From DATFKA01 sp042095835 (GTDB lineage: Bacteria > Bacteroidota > Bacteroidia > Chitinophagales > Saprospiraceae): a stretch of 53,397 nucleotides of DNA. The first letter of the stretch is position 1, and each line of letters starts with the position of its first letter. Positions 1 through 7,612 of the stretch are shown in pieces. The stretch is taken from the NCBI GenBank assembly GCA_042095835.1, contig JBELML010000027.1:1-53397 (forward strand), read 5' to 3'. The position numbers and the translations under genes are program-made. The notes under the pieces were generated by a model. It ran no database searches. It had not been told where the DNA came from and was given only the letters and a program-made list of their open reading frames with translations.

Positions 1-9
1 GCTGAATTA

Positions 10-3000
10 ATGCACTCTTGGACCATTCGATGCCTAGTACTCAGTGTTCTTGCTTTTTGTTGTTCTTGTCAAGCTGAGCTGCCAGAAGAAATCGCCTCTG
101 TTCAAGCAAGTCTACCAGATGTAGTAGATTTTAATTTTCATATTCGTCCAATTCTATCGGATCGCTGTTTTTCCTGTCATGGCCCCGATGAAAACGCCCG
201 CAAAGCAAGTTTACGCCTAGATATAGAAGCCGCCGCCTTTGAAAAGCTCGAAAGCGGAAAGGGTTATGCAATTAAGAAATGCCAGCCCCACAAAAGTGCT
301 TTAATTAAACGGATACTGAGTGATGATCCAGACTATCAAATGCCAACGCCCGAGTCGAACTTGGTCTTGTCTGATTACGAAAAAGCACTATTGCATAAGT
401 GGATTGATCAAGGCGCACAGTGGAAAAAGCATTGGGCTTTTATTTCACCTCAAAGCCCTAGGGTCCCGGATTTAAAAATAGATTGGGAAACCAAGCATCC
501 TATTGATCATTTTGTGGCAGCAAAAATAAGCACGCAAGACTTACTTCCGAATCCTGCTGCTCCTAAAGAAATATTGCTGCGTAGAGTAGCTATGGACCTC
601 ACTGGCTTGCCCCCTACACTTGAGGAAATCGACGACTTCTTAGCGGATAATAGTCCTCAGGCTTTTGAAAAGGTGGTAGATCGCTTGCTTGCTTCTCCAG
701 CTTATGCAGAAAGAATGGCTATGGATTGGATGGACATTGCCCGCTACGCAGACTCTCATGGGATGCATGCCGATGGCTATCGGGAGATGTGGCAATGGAG
801 AGATTGGGTCATTCAAGCTTACCAAGAAAATATGCCTTATGATCAGTTTGTGAAATGGCAGTTGGCAGGCGATCTAATGCCCAAGGCTAGCCTAGCCCAG
901 AAATTAGCTACAGCTTTTAATCGCAACCATCCGATGACTGCTGAAGGAGGTGTGATTGAGGAAGAATTTCGCCTGGGATACGTCTTTGATCGAGCCGAAA
1001 CCATGTCAACGGCTTTCATGGGGATGACACTGGCTTGTGCCAAATGCCATGATCATAAATTCGATCCTATTTCTCAAAAAGAATATTACCAAACGGCCGC
1101 CTTTTTTAACAATGTCAAGGAGCTTGGGATGACCGGCGATGATGGAAACTATGGCCCAATGTTACCTTTGCCAGATGAAGCTAGCCAACAAAAAATAGAG
1201 GCCCTACAAGCGTCTATTACTGCCAAATCGGATGCGCTTTCTGCTATGGAAGTGGAAGCGATCAAACAATATATGCAAGCACCAAAGCCGCTGAATGCGC
1301 TTGTTGGACAAAGTTTGAAAGTGACCTTTGATAGCAAACAACCAATGACCAAAGATCCCTCTAGATTTTACCTTGACAGCAACAAAAAGATCAGTACACG
1401 GAGTAAAACCGATCTGGTAGCCGGGAAAAAAGGGATGGCTTTTCAATTCACAGGAGACTATGATGAAATATACATTGAAGATGCTGGCTTAATCGAACTA
1501 TACGAGCCCATTTCTGTAGGCTTATGGATCAATTCGGATACCCACGATGAGGGCAAGACGCAGGTGTTGGTCGGCAATGCAGGGAATAAAAATAACTTCT
1601 GGCGCGGCTGGGATTTCTATCTAGATGAGCAACGTCACTTGTGTGTGCGATTGATTCACTCTCTGCCGCACAATTATATTCACCTGCGTTCTACACAGAC
1701 CATTCCTATCCAGGCATGGCAGCATTTGGCTTTTAGCTATGATGGAAGTGCTATGGCCAAGGGCATTACTATCTACATCAATGGTGAAAAAGTAGCAACC
1801 ACCACGGAGTTTGATCAGCTGTACAAAACGATTTATCCTGTGAGGACAGGGTCGCATGTTAAGGTAGATCAAGCTTTATTAGTAGGAAAAAGTTATCGTG
1901 CTTTCACTGGTGAAAATGGGCTGTTTAAAGGATTAATGGATGAACTTCAACTCTTTGATAGAGCACTCTTGCCCAATGAAATGCGTTTACTTGCTGGCCA
2001 GGAGCTGGCATTGACCAAGGCCGATTATGCCCAGATCGCTTACCAAATGTCGTCAGCCCATCAAGAGGAGTTGGCAAAGATCAATCAACTGCGGATGGAA
2101 CGCCTAGACATTATGAATACCATTCCAGAGGTGATGGTTATGGAAGAAATGTCCAAGGAGCGGCCCATGTTTGTTCTAGATAGAGGCGAGTATGATTCGC
2201 CTAAGGAGGAAGTGCAAGCAGCCACGCCGGCCTCTATATTACCCTTTCCAGCAGATCAACCTAAGAATCGCCTTGCGCTTGCAGAATGGCTATTCGATGA
2301 AAAGCACCCACTGACAGCTAGAGTAGCCGTCAATCGCTATTGGCAAATGCTTTTTGGACAGGGTTTAGTGAAGACTCCACAAGACTTTGGAGTGCAAGGT
2401 GCTCTACCTTCTCATCCAGCATTATTGGATTGGTTAGCGGTACAATATCAGGAAAGTGCTTGGGACACTAAAGCTTTAATAAAGACCATTGTGATGTCTG
2501 CTACCTACCAGCAATCGTCCATTCGGTCGCAAGAGAAACAAGAAATTGATCCTGAAAATGTATATCTATCTTATGGTCCCAGCTACCGCTTATCTGCCGA
2601 AATGATTAGAGATAATGCTTTAGCAGCAAGTGGACTTCTCGTAGATCAAGTTGGAGGGCCCTCGGTCAAGCCTTATCAGCCAGATGGTCTCTGGATTGAG
2701 TTGGGAAATTTTTCTCATCAGCTATTGACCTATCAGCAAAACAAAGGAGATAGTCTATATCGACGTAGCCTTTACACATTTATTCGGAGGACGTCCCCTC
2801 CGCCAGCAATGACGGTTTTTGATGCACCCAACAGGGATGTTTGTACCGTTCAAAGGGAACGCACAAATACCCCTTTGCAGGCTTTGGTGTTGTTGAACGA
2901 TCCTCAATTTGTAGAGGCGGCACGTGTGCTGGCACAGCGGCTGATGGTCAAGCACCCTAATCAGCTCGACCAACAGATCGAAGATGCCTTTCGAGCGGTG

Positions 3001-3216
3001 ACGAGCAGGTTTCCTAATGAGCAAGAGCGAGCGCTATTCCAAGAGCTATACGAAGAACAGAAAACCCATTACCAAACTCAGCCTCAAGCGGCCAAGGCTT
3101 TGCTCCAGGTAGGAGAATATCCAACAGAAAAAGGATTAGATCCAATTGGCTCAGCTGCTTTAGCGATGGTTACGAGTACGATGTTTAACCATGATGAAGC
3201 TTATATGAAGCGGTAG
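10..3216 (+). CDS. PSD1-type cytochrome c / DUF1549 / LamG / DUF1553 secreted protein
   Basis: 1068 residues with a hydrophobic N-terminal export signal ending in a Cys-rich stretch (CCSC, about residue 20), probably a lipoprotein. A PSCyt1-type heme motif CFSCH lies at residues 53-57. It is followed by a DUF1549 region (about 160-375, with GLPP and a second CxxCH, CAKCH), a LamG/concanavalin-like domain (about 437-660) and a DUF1553 region (about 745-1050, with RVAVNRYW and RTNTPLQAL). This order is known from planctomycete and Bacteroidota proteins, which are nearly always next to a DUF1501 gene, as here (39 bp downstream). The biochemical role of the family is not established; electron transfer linked to polymer breakdown is only a guess. 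The ATG at 10 gives a good signal peptide, but the promoter lies outside the window. Confidence 0.93.
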   Translation: MHSWTIRCLVLSVLAFCCSCQAELPEEIASVQASLPDVVDFNFHIRPILSDRCFSCHGPDENARKASLRLDIEAAAFEKLESGKGYAIKKCQPHKSALIKRILSDDPDYQMPTPESNLVLSDYEKALLHKWIDQGAQWKKHWAFISPQSPRVPDLKIDWETKHPIDHFVAAKISTQDLLPNPAAPKEILLRRVAMDLTGLPPTLEEIDDFLADNSPQAFEKVVDRLLASPAYAERMAMDWMDIARYADSHGMHADGYREMWQWRDWVIQAYQENMPYDQFVKWQLAGDLMPKASLAQKLATAFNRNHPMTAEGGVIEEEFRLGYVFDRAETMSTAFMGMTLACAKCHDHKFDPISQKEYYQTAAFFNNVKELGMTGDDGNYGPMLPLPDEASQQKIEALQASITAKSDALSAMEVEAIKQYMQAPKPLNALVGQSLKVTFDSKQPMTKDPSRFYLDSNKKISTRSKTDLVAGKKGMAFQFTGDYDEIYIEDAGLIELYEPISVGLWINSDTHDEGKTQVLVGNAGNKNNFWRGWDFYLDEQRHLCVRLIHSLPHNYIHLRSTQTIPIQAWQHLAFSYDGSAMAKGITIYINGEKVATTTEFDQLYKTIYPVRTGSHVKVDQALLVGKSYRAFTGENGLFKGLMDELQLFDRALLPNEMRLLAGQELALTKADYAQIAYQMSSAHQEELAKINQLRMERLDIMNTIPEVMVMEEMSKERPMFVLDRGEYDSPKEEVQAATPASILPFPADQPKNRLALAEWLFDEKHPLTARVAVNRYWQMLFGQGLVKTPQDFGVQGALPSHPALLDWLAVQYQESAWDTKALIKTIVMSATYQQSSIRSQEKQEIDPENVYLSYGPSYRLSAEMIRDNALAASGLLVDQVGGPSVKPYQPDGLWIELGNFSHQLLTYQQNKGDSLYRRSLYTFIRRTSPPPAMTVFDAPNRDVCTVQRERTNTPLQALVLLNDPQFVEAARVLAQRLMVKHPNQLDQQIEDAFRAVTSRFPNEQERALFQELYEEQKTHYQTQPQAAKALLQVGEYPTEKGLDPIGSAALAMVTSTMFNHDEAYMKR

Positions 3217-3255
3217 TTTGGAGGAGAATTTTTTAAATCAATAGATCATTCATCA

Positions 3256-4710
3256 ATGCACTGCGAGAATTACGAAAAGCAATATACGCGAAGAGATTTT
3301 TTGTCTAAAACTTCTTTAGGTTTAGGGGCCGTAAGTTTAGCCTCCTTAATGAATCCTCTGGGTTTATTGGGTAAGGACAGCTGGTCACAAAGCCCTAGTG
3401 GACTACTGAACCAAGGCGCTCATTTTCCACCCAAGGCTAAGCGAATTATTTATCTTTTCCAAAGTGGAGGACCTTCTCAATTGGATCTTTTTGATCACAA
3501 GCCATTGCTGCAGCAAATGAATGGCCAAGACTTGCCAGAAAGTGTGCGTAAGGGTCAACGACTCACAGGTATGACAGCTGGACAAGCTTTTTTCCCTCTA
3601 GCGGGTAGTCAAATGGATTTTAAACGCCACGGCAAGAGTGGGGCTTGGGTAAGTGAATTGATGCCACATACAGCAGAATTGGTAGATGAGTTATGCTTTA
3701 TCAAATCGATGCACACCGATGCAATCAACCATGATCCTGCGGCCACTTTTTTACAAACCGGATCGCAGTTTCCAGGGCGACCTTCGATTGGCGCTTGGTT
3801 GAGTTACGGCTTAGGGAGTATGAATGATAATCTGCCCACCTACGTTGTACTAGTGACCAAAGATAAATATGGACAACCTTTATATTCTCGGCTTTGGGGC
3901 AATGGTTTTCTACCCTCACAGCACCAGGGGATTCAATTCAGAGCTGGAAAGAACCCTGTGCTATACCTCAATAATCCACCAGGAGTAGCACCTGAAGCCA
4001 GAGAAAAGCAATTGTCTATTCTACAAAAATTGGAGCAACAGCATTATGAAAACGTAGAAGACCCAGAGATCAAAGCTCGGATGTCTCAATATGAAATGGC
4101 CTTTCGGATGCAGACTTCTGTACCCGAGATTATGGATGTTTCTAAAGAACCCGATTATATCTATGATATGTACGGTCCAGATGCTAAGAAACCAGGTACT
4201 TTTGCGGCTAATTGTCTATTGGCTCGTCGCTTGATTGAAAAGGATGTCCGATTTGTACAGCTCTACCACCAAGGCTGGGATTCGCATGGTAATCTGCCCA
4301 ACTCAATGCGCCAGCAGTGCAAAGAAACGGACCAACCCACCGCTGCACTTATTAAAGATTTGAAGCAACGCGGCCTGCTGGAAGACACCTTGGTCGTTTG
4401 GGGAGGAGAATTTGGCCGGACCAATTACTCGCAAGGGAAGTTGACGCCCACTAACTATGGCCGTGATCACCATCCAAAGTGTTTTACTATTTTTATGGCA
4501 GGTGCAGGTGTAAAACCTGGTTTCTCCTATGGTTCCACAGATGAATTTGGGTATAATATTGCGGAGAATCCAGTTCATGTTCATGATTTTCAAGCTACCT
4601 TATTGCATTTATTAGGGATGGATCATGAGCGACTGACTTTCCGATATCAAGGACGCCGATTTAGGTTGACCGATGTGCATGGTAATGTGGTGAAGGCTGT
4701 TTTGTCTTAG
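3256..4710 (+). CDS. DUF1501 family protein, Tat-exported
   Basis: 484 residues. The N terminus has a twin-arginine signal (YTRRDFLSK, about residues 10-18) followed by a hydrophobic stretch, so export as a folded protein is expected. The body matches the DUF1501 family, which belongs to the alkaline phosphatase/sulfatase-like fold: a GGPSQLDLFDHKP segment near the start, and GWDSHGNLP and WGGEFGRT in the C-terminal half. The family partners with PSD1 proteins, and the gene lies 39 bp after one, so the two form an operon that ends at the hairpin at 4742-4764. The substrate is unknown. The family call is firm; the function is not. Confidence 0.93.
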   Translation: MHCENYEKQYTRRDFLSKTSLGLGAVSLASLMNPLGLLGKDSWSQSPSGLLNQGAHFPPKAKRIIYLFQSGGPSQLDLFDHKPLLQQMNGQDLPESVRKGQRLTGMTAGQAFFPLAGSQMDFKRHGKSGAWVSELMPHTAELVDELCFIKSMHTDAINHDPAATFLQTGSQFPGRPSIGAWLSYGLGSMNDNLPTYVVLVTKDKYGQPLYSRLWGNGFLPSQHQGIQFRAGKNPVLYLNNPPGVAPEAREKQLSILQKLEQQHYENVEDPEIKARMSQYEMAFRMQTSVPEIMDVSKEPDYIYDMYGPDAKKPGTFAANCLLARRLIEKDVRFVQLYHQGWDSHGNLPNSMRQQCKETDQPTAALIKDLKQRGLLEDTLVVWGGEFGRTNYSQGKLTPTNYGRDHHPKCFTIFMAGAGVKPGFSYGSTDEFGYNIAENPVHVHDFQATLLHLLGMDHERLTFRYQGRRFRLTDVHGNVVKAVLS

Positions 4711-4741
4711 GGGGGAAGAAGATAAGAAAGGCAAATAAAAT

Positions 4742-4764
4742 GGCAGGAACACAAGGTTCCTGCC
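4742..4764. terminator. Bidirectional terminator hairpin
   Basis: Perfect 9-bp stem, GGCAGGAAC pairing with GTTCCTGCC, with a 5-nt loop. It lies between two convergent genes (stops at 4710 and 4799). Read on the minus strand it is followed by a T-rich run (ATTTTATTT), so it should stop transcription of the dehydrogenase operon and probably also of the DUF1501 operon. Confidence 0.8.
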
Positions 4765-4798
4765 TGGTAAGTCGTCTTAAAATAGAAGTATATATTTC

Positions 4799-6163
4799 TT
4801 AATTTTGATGAATTGCCATGAAAGGGATTGGATTCTCCTTGGGTTGATTATCCAGAGGAGTTCTGCCGATGCTATAGTACTCAAACCCTTCCTCCATCAT
4901 TTTTTGTGGAGTAAAAATGTTTCTACCATCAAAAATGGTGGCTTGGTTCATTAAATCCTTAATCAGGCTAAAATCAGGTGAGCGAAATAGGCTCCATTCT
5001 GTGCATATGGCTAGAGCATCTGAGTGTATTAGTGCGTCATAGGGAGAATCAGCATAGACAATTTTATTACCAAAAACTTCTTGGGTATTGGGTATGGCTT
5101 CTGGATCATAAACCTTGACCTTTGCTCCTTCCTCCAGGAGTTTTTGGATGATAGTCAAGGCTGGAGCTTCTCGGATATCATCGGTATTAGGTTTAAAAGC
5201 TAAGCCCCAAATAGAGATGGTCTTTCCTTTGAGGTCATCGTTAAAATGATCTAGAATTTTATGGGCGAGTGTGATTCTTTGTTTTTTGTTGACTCTGATG
5301 ACGGCGTCAAGTATGGAAAAATCATAAGCAAAATCCTGAGCAGTTTTAAGCAAAGCTTGTACATCTTTGGGGAAACAACTTCCACCATATCCAATACCCG
5401 GAAATAAAAACCGTGGGCCAATGCGACTATCTGTACCCATACCTCTACGTACTAAATCTACATCTGCTCCTACTTTTTCACAGAGATTAGCCATTTCATT
5501 CATGAAAGAAATTCTGGTAGCTAGATAGCTATTGGCCGCGTATTTGGTCATCTCTGCTGATCTAAGATCCATCTCTATAATGGGATTCCCTTGACGCACA
5601 AATGGTTGATATAATTCTACCATTTTTTGAAGGGCTTTTTTAGTGTCGGCTCCCACCACAATACGGTCTGGTTTCATGAAATCTTCTACTGCAGCCCCTT
5701 CTCTCAAAAATTCAGGATTAGAGACAACATCGAACAAATGCTTTTCTAAATTTAGAGAGAGTATTTCACTCACCTTTTCTGCGGTACCTACTGGGACGGT
5801 ACTTTTGTCAACAACTATGGTATATTTTTTAATCAAATTAGAAAGGTCTCCCGCTACCTTCAAGATAGCACTCAAATCTGCAGAACCATCTGCTCCTGGA
5901 GGTGTGGGAAGAGCCAGGAAAATAATATCAGCGTGCGCAACGGCCGGAGCAAGTTGAGTGGTAAACCTCAAATTACCCTGTTGCTGATTTCTATGTACTA
6001 AACTATCCAAACCAGGTTCATAGATAGGAATGATTCCTTGGTGTAGTTTAGCAATTTTTTGGGGATCGATGTCTACACATACGACCTCATTACCTGTTTC
6101 TGCAAGGCAGGTACCAGAAACTAGACCTACATAACCTGTACCAATGACTGAAATCTTCATCAC
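4799..6163 (-). CDS. ugd: UDP-glucose/GDP-mannose 6-dehydrogenase family protein
   Basis: 454 residues, the usual length of the family. It oxidises a nucleotide sugar (most likely UDP-glucose to UDP-glucuronate, using two NAD+) in the cytoplasm. The N-terminal Rossmann motif is GTGYVG (residues 8-13). The catalytic Cys is C263 within GGSCFPKD, and the STVPVGT and EFLREG segments are typical. It lies 13 bp after the sugar transferase gene on the same strand and would supply an acidic sugar to the polysaccharide cluster that diverges from it. UDP-glucose is preferred to GDP-mannose only from family resemblance; substrate choice cannot be proven from sequence. The tandem Met at the start leaves a one-codon ambiguity. 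Confidence 0.93.
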   Translation of the reverse strand: MMKISVIGTGYVGLVSGTCLAETGNEVVCVDIDPQKIAKLHQGIIPIYEPGLDSLVHRNQQQGNLRFTTQLAPAVAHADIIFLALPTPPGADGSADLSAILKVAGDLSNLIKKYTIVVDKSTVPVGTAEKVSEILSLNLEKHLFDVVSNPEFLREGAAVEDFMKPDRIVVGADTKKALQKMVELYQPFVRQGNPIIEMDLRSAEMTKYAANSYLATRISFMNEMANLCEKVGADVDLVRRGMGTDSRIGPRFLFPGIGYGGSCFPKDVQALLKTAQDFAYDFSILDAVIRVNKKQRITLAHKILDHFNDDLKGKTISIWGLAFKPNTDDIREAPALTIIQKLLEEGAKVKVYDPEAIPNTQEVFGNKIVYADSPYDALIHSDALAICTEWSLFRSPDFSLIKDLMNQATIFDGRNIFTPQKMMEEGFEYYSIGRTPLDNQPKENPIPFMAIHQN

Positions 6164-6176
6164 TTTTATTTTTAAA

Positions 6177-6917
6177 TTAAACGTTTACTTCTTGTACTGC
6201 AGCGGGCAGTGTTTTGGCCAATATTTTCAAATCCATTAGCCAGTTATACTTTTGGGAATAAGTAAGATCAAATTGTTTTCTTTCTTGTTCGGAAACTTCC
6301 TTTTTTCCTCTACCTTCTACTTGCCACAAGCCGGTGATACCAGCAGGTGCTTTGAAGCGAAGTATACTTTCGTCGGTAGTGAGTTGCTCCGCTTCGTACA
6401 GTGGTAAGGGACGGTTTCCAACCAAAGACATATCGCCTTTGATGACATTCCACAATTGTGGAAGCTCATCAATACTAGTGGAGCGTATGAATTGTCCGAC
6501 ACGAGTTATTCTTGGATCATTTTTTATTTTTATAAAAACCTGTCCTTTCTTTTTGGCTTGCGCCAATTGATAAGCAGACTCAGAGATATGTTCATTATCT
6601 TTTATTAATGGAGTAGGATTATATTCAACTTGAATAAGTATATCTGCTTTTTGATATTGGTTTAAGTGTTTGATTTGCTGGAGCATAGCGCTTGCATCGG
6701 CTCGCATGGAGCGGAACTTATAAAAATCAAATACCTTAAATCCTTGCCCAACTCTTTTGGAAGTATAAAAAATGGGACCTTTACTTTCGATTTTTATAAA
6801 GAGGGTCACTAAGAGTAAAAGAGGACTTAGTAATATCAAAAGAAAGGTGGCTACTAAAATATCAAAAGCTCTTTTCCACACTGGGATATTCCATGTTTGT
6901 TTTCTCATAAATGGCAT
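6177..6917 (-). CDS. Bacterial sugar transferase (initiating phosphoglycosyl transferase)
   Basis: 246 residues. It should transfer a sugar phosphate from a UDP-sugar to undecaprenyl phosphate, the first membrane step of repeat-unit synthesis. One N-terminal hydrophobic re-entrant helix is visible at about residues 18-43. It is followed by KFRSM (67-71), the catalytic Asp-Glu dyad D150-E151 in SIDELPQLWN, and GDMSLVGNRP. It lacks the four-helix N-terminal domain of WcaJ/WbaP, so it is the short, monotopic form. About 60 residues separate KFRSM from DPRITRVG, longer than I expect for ExoY-like enzymes, so a family-specific insert is likely. It is co-transcribed with the dehydrogenase gene downstream and the receiver gene upstream. 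Confidence 0.92.
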   Translation of the reverse strand: MPFMRKQTWNIPVWKRAFDILVATFLLILLSPLLLLVTLFIKIESKGPIFYTSKRVGQGFKVFDFYKFRSMRADASAMLQQIKHLNQYQKADILIQVEYNPTPLIKDNEHISESAYQLAQAKKKGQVFIKIKNDPRITRVGQFIRSTSIDELPQLWNVIKGDMSLVGNRPLPLYEAEQLTTDESILRFKAPAGITGLWQVEGRGKKEVSEQERKQFDLTYSQKYNWLMDLKILAKTLPAAVQEVNV

Positions 6918-6942
6918 GTCTTTTTGATTTAGTAGGAAATAA

Positions 6943-7305
6943 TTAGGCTAAATTTTGAATACGGAGTGCCAACTCTTTAGGATGGAATGGTTTGTTTAAA
7001 TAATCACTGGCTCCTAAAGCAAGGCACTCGATACGGTCAGCGCTTTTATCGTTTCCTGATAGGACGATGATGCTGGTGTTTTCCTGTTCATTAGTAGGCT
7101 GGTAGGCTTTTAGAAATTCTAGGCCACTAAAGTTTGGTAAGTTTAAATCCAATTGGATGACTTCAGGAGAACCGCTGTTGTTTGCCTCTTTCAAAGCTAG
7201 CTCTGCATCCCGATATATGCTGACTTGATAAGCTTCCTTGAAGTAGATGTATAAGAATTCACACATCATTTCATTATCGTCGATAATCCAAAGGTTTGTC
7301 TTCAT
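6943..7305 (-). CDS. Single-domain response regulator (CheY-like receiver)
   Basis: 120 residues consisting only of a receiver domain. The acidic pair is at D9-D10, the phospho-acceptor Asp at D53 (QLDLNLPN), the conserved Ser at about S83 and the Lys at K105 (LNKPFHP). There is no DNA-binding or enzymatic output. It is the first gene of the minus-strand group with the sugar transferase (25 bp) and dehydrogenase, so its output is probably a protein-protein contact affecting polysaccharide synthesis, or it relays phosphate. No kinase gene is adjacent; the nearest is at 24444-26912. Confidence 0.9.
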   Translation of the reverse strand: MKTNLWIIDDNEMMCEFLYIYFKEAYQVSIYRDAELALKEANNSGSPEVIQLDLNLPNFSGLEFLKAYQPTNEQENTSIIVLSGNDKSADRIECLALGASDYLNKPFHPKELALRIQNLA

Positions 7306-7612
7306 TCCTCAGATAATTATTGGTTAAAAAATTATGCAATACTTGTATGTTTCAGGTGTAAAATTAGATACATCGGCTATGGAATAAGCTGAAATTAGGG
7401 ATTTGGATCGCTCCCTTCGATTTTTGGTATCTGCTGTTCGGATTTTAGTAGAATGGCTTGAAAAGCCTTGCTTTTAGGGCATGCTGTGGTATCCGATAGC
7501 ATCTCTTTCGAAGCTTATCGAAGTATTCTTTCCAAAAAACGAATTGTCTTTCCCAAAAACCGAAAAGCCCCTAAGAAGGTCTGTTTTAGTTCGAATTTGC
7601 AATCAAAAACAA
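7306..7612. promoter_or_regulatory. Divergent intergenic region upstream of both polysaccharide operons
   Basis: 307 bp separating the start codons of two divergent operons, so it must carry both promoters. I found no convincing Bacteroidota -33/-7 pair (TTTG / TAnnTTTG). The clearest structure is a pair of mutually exclusive hairpins at 7455-7475: GGCTT-GAA-AAGCC (7455-7467) and AAAAGC-CTT-GCTTTT (7461-7475). They share bases and cannot form together. The 5' leader of the plus-strand operon would contain them if transcription starts upstream. An open frame crosses 7468-7662 but has no support. Confidence 0.4.
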
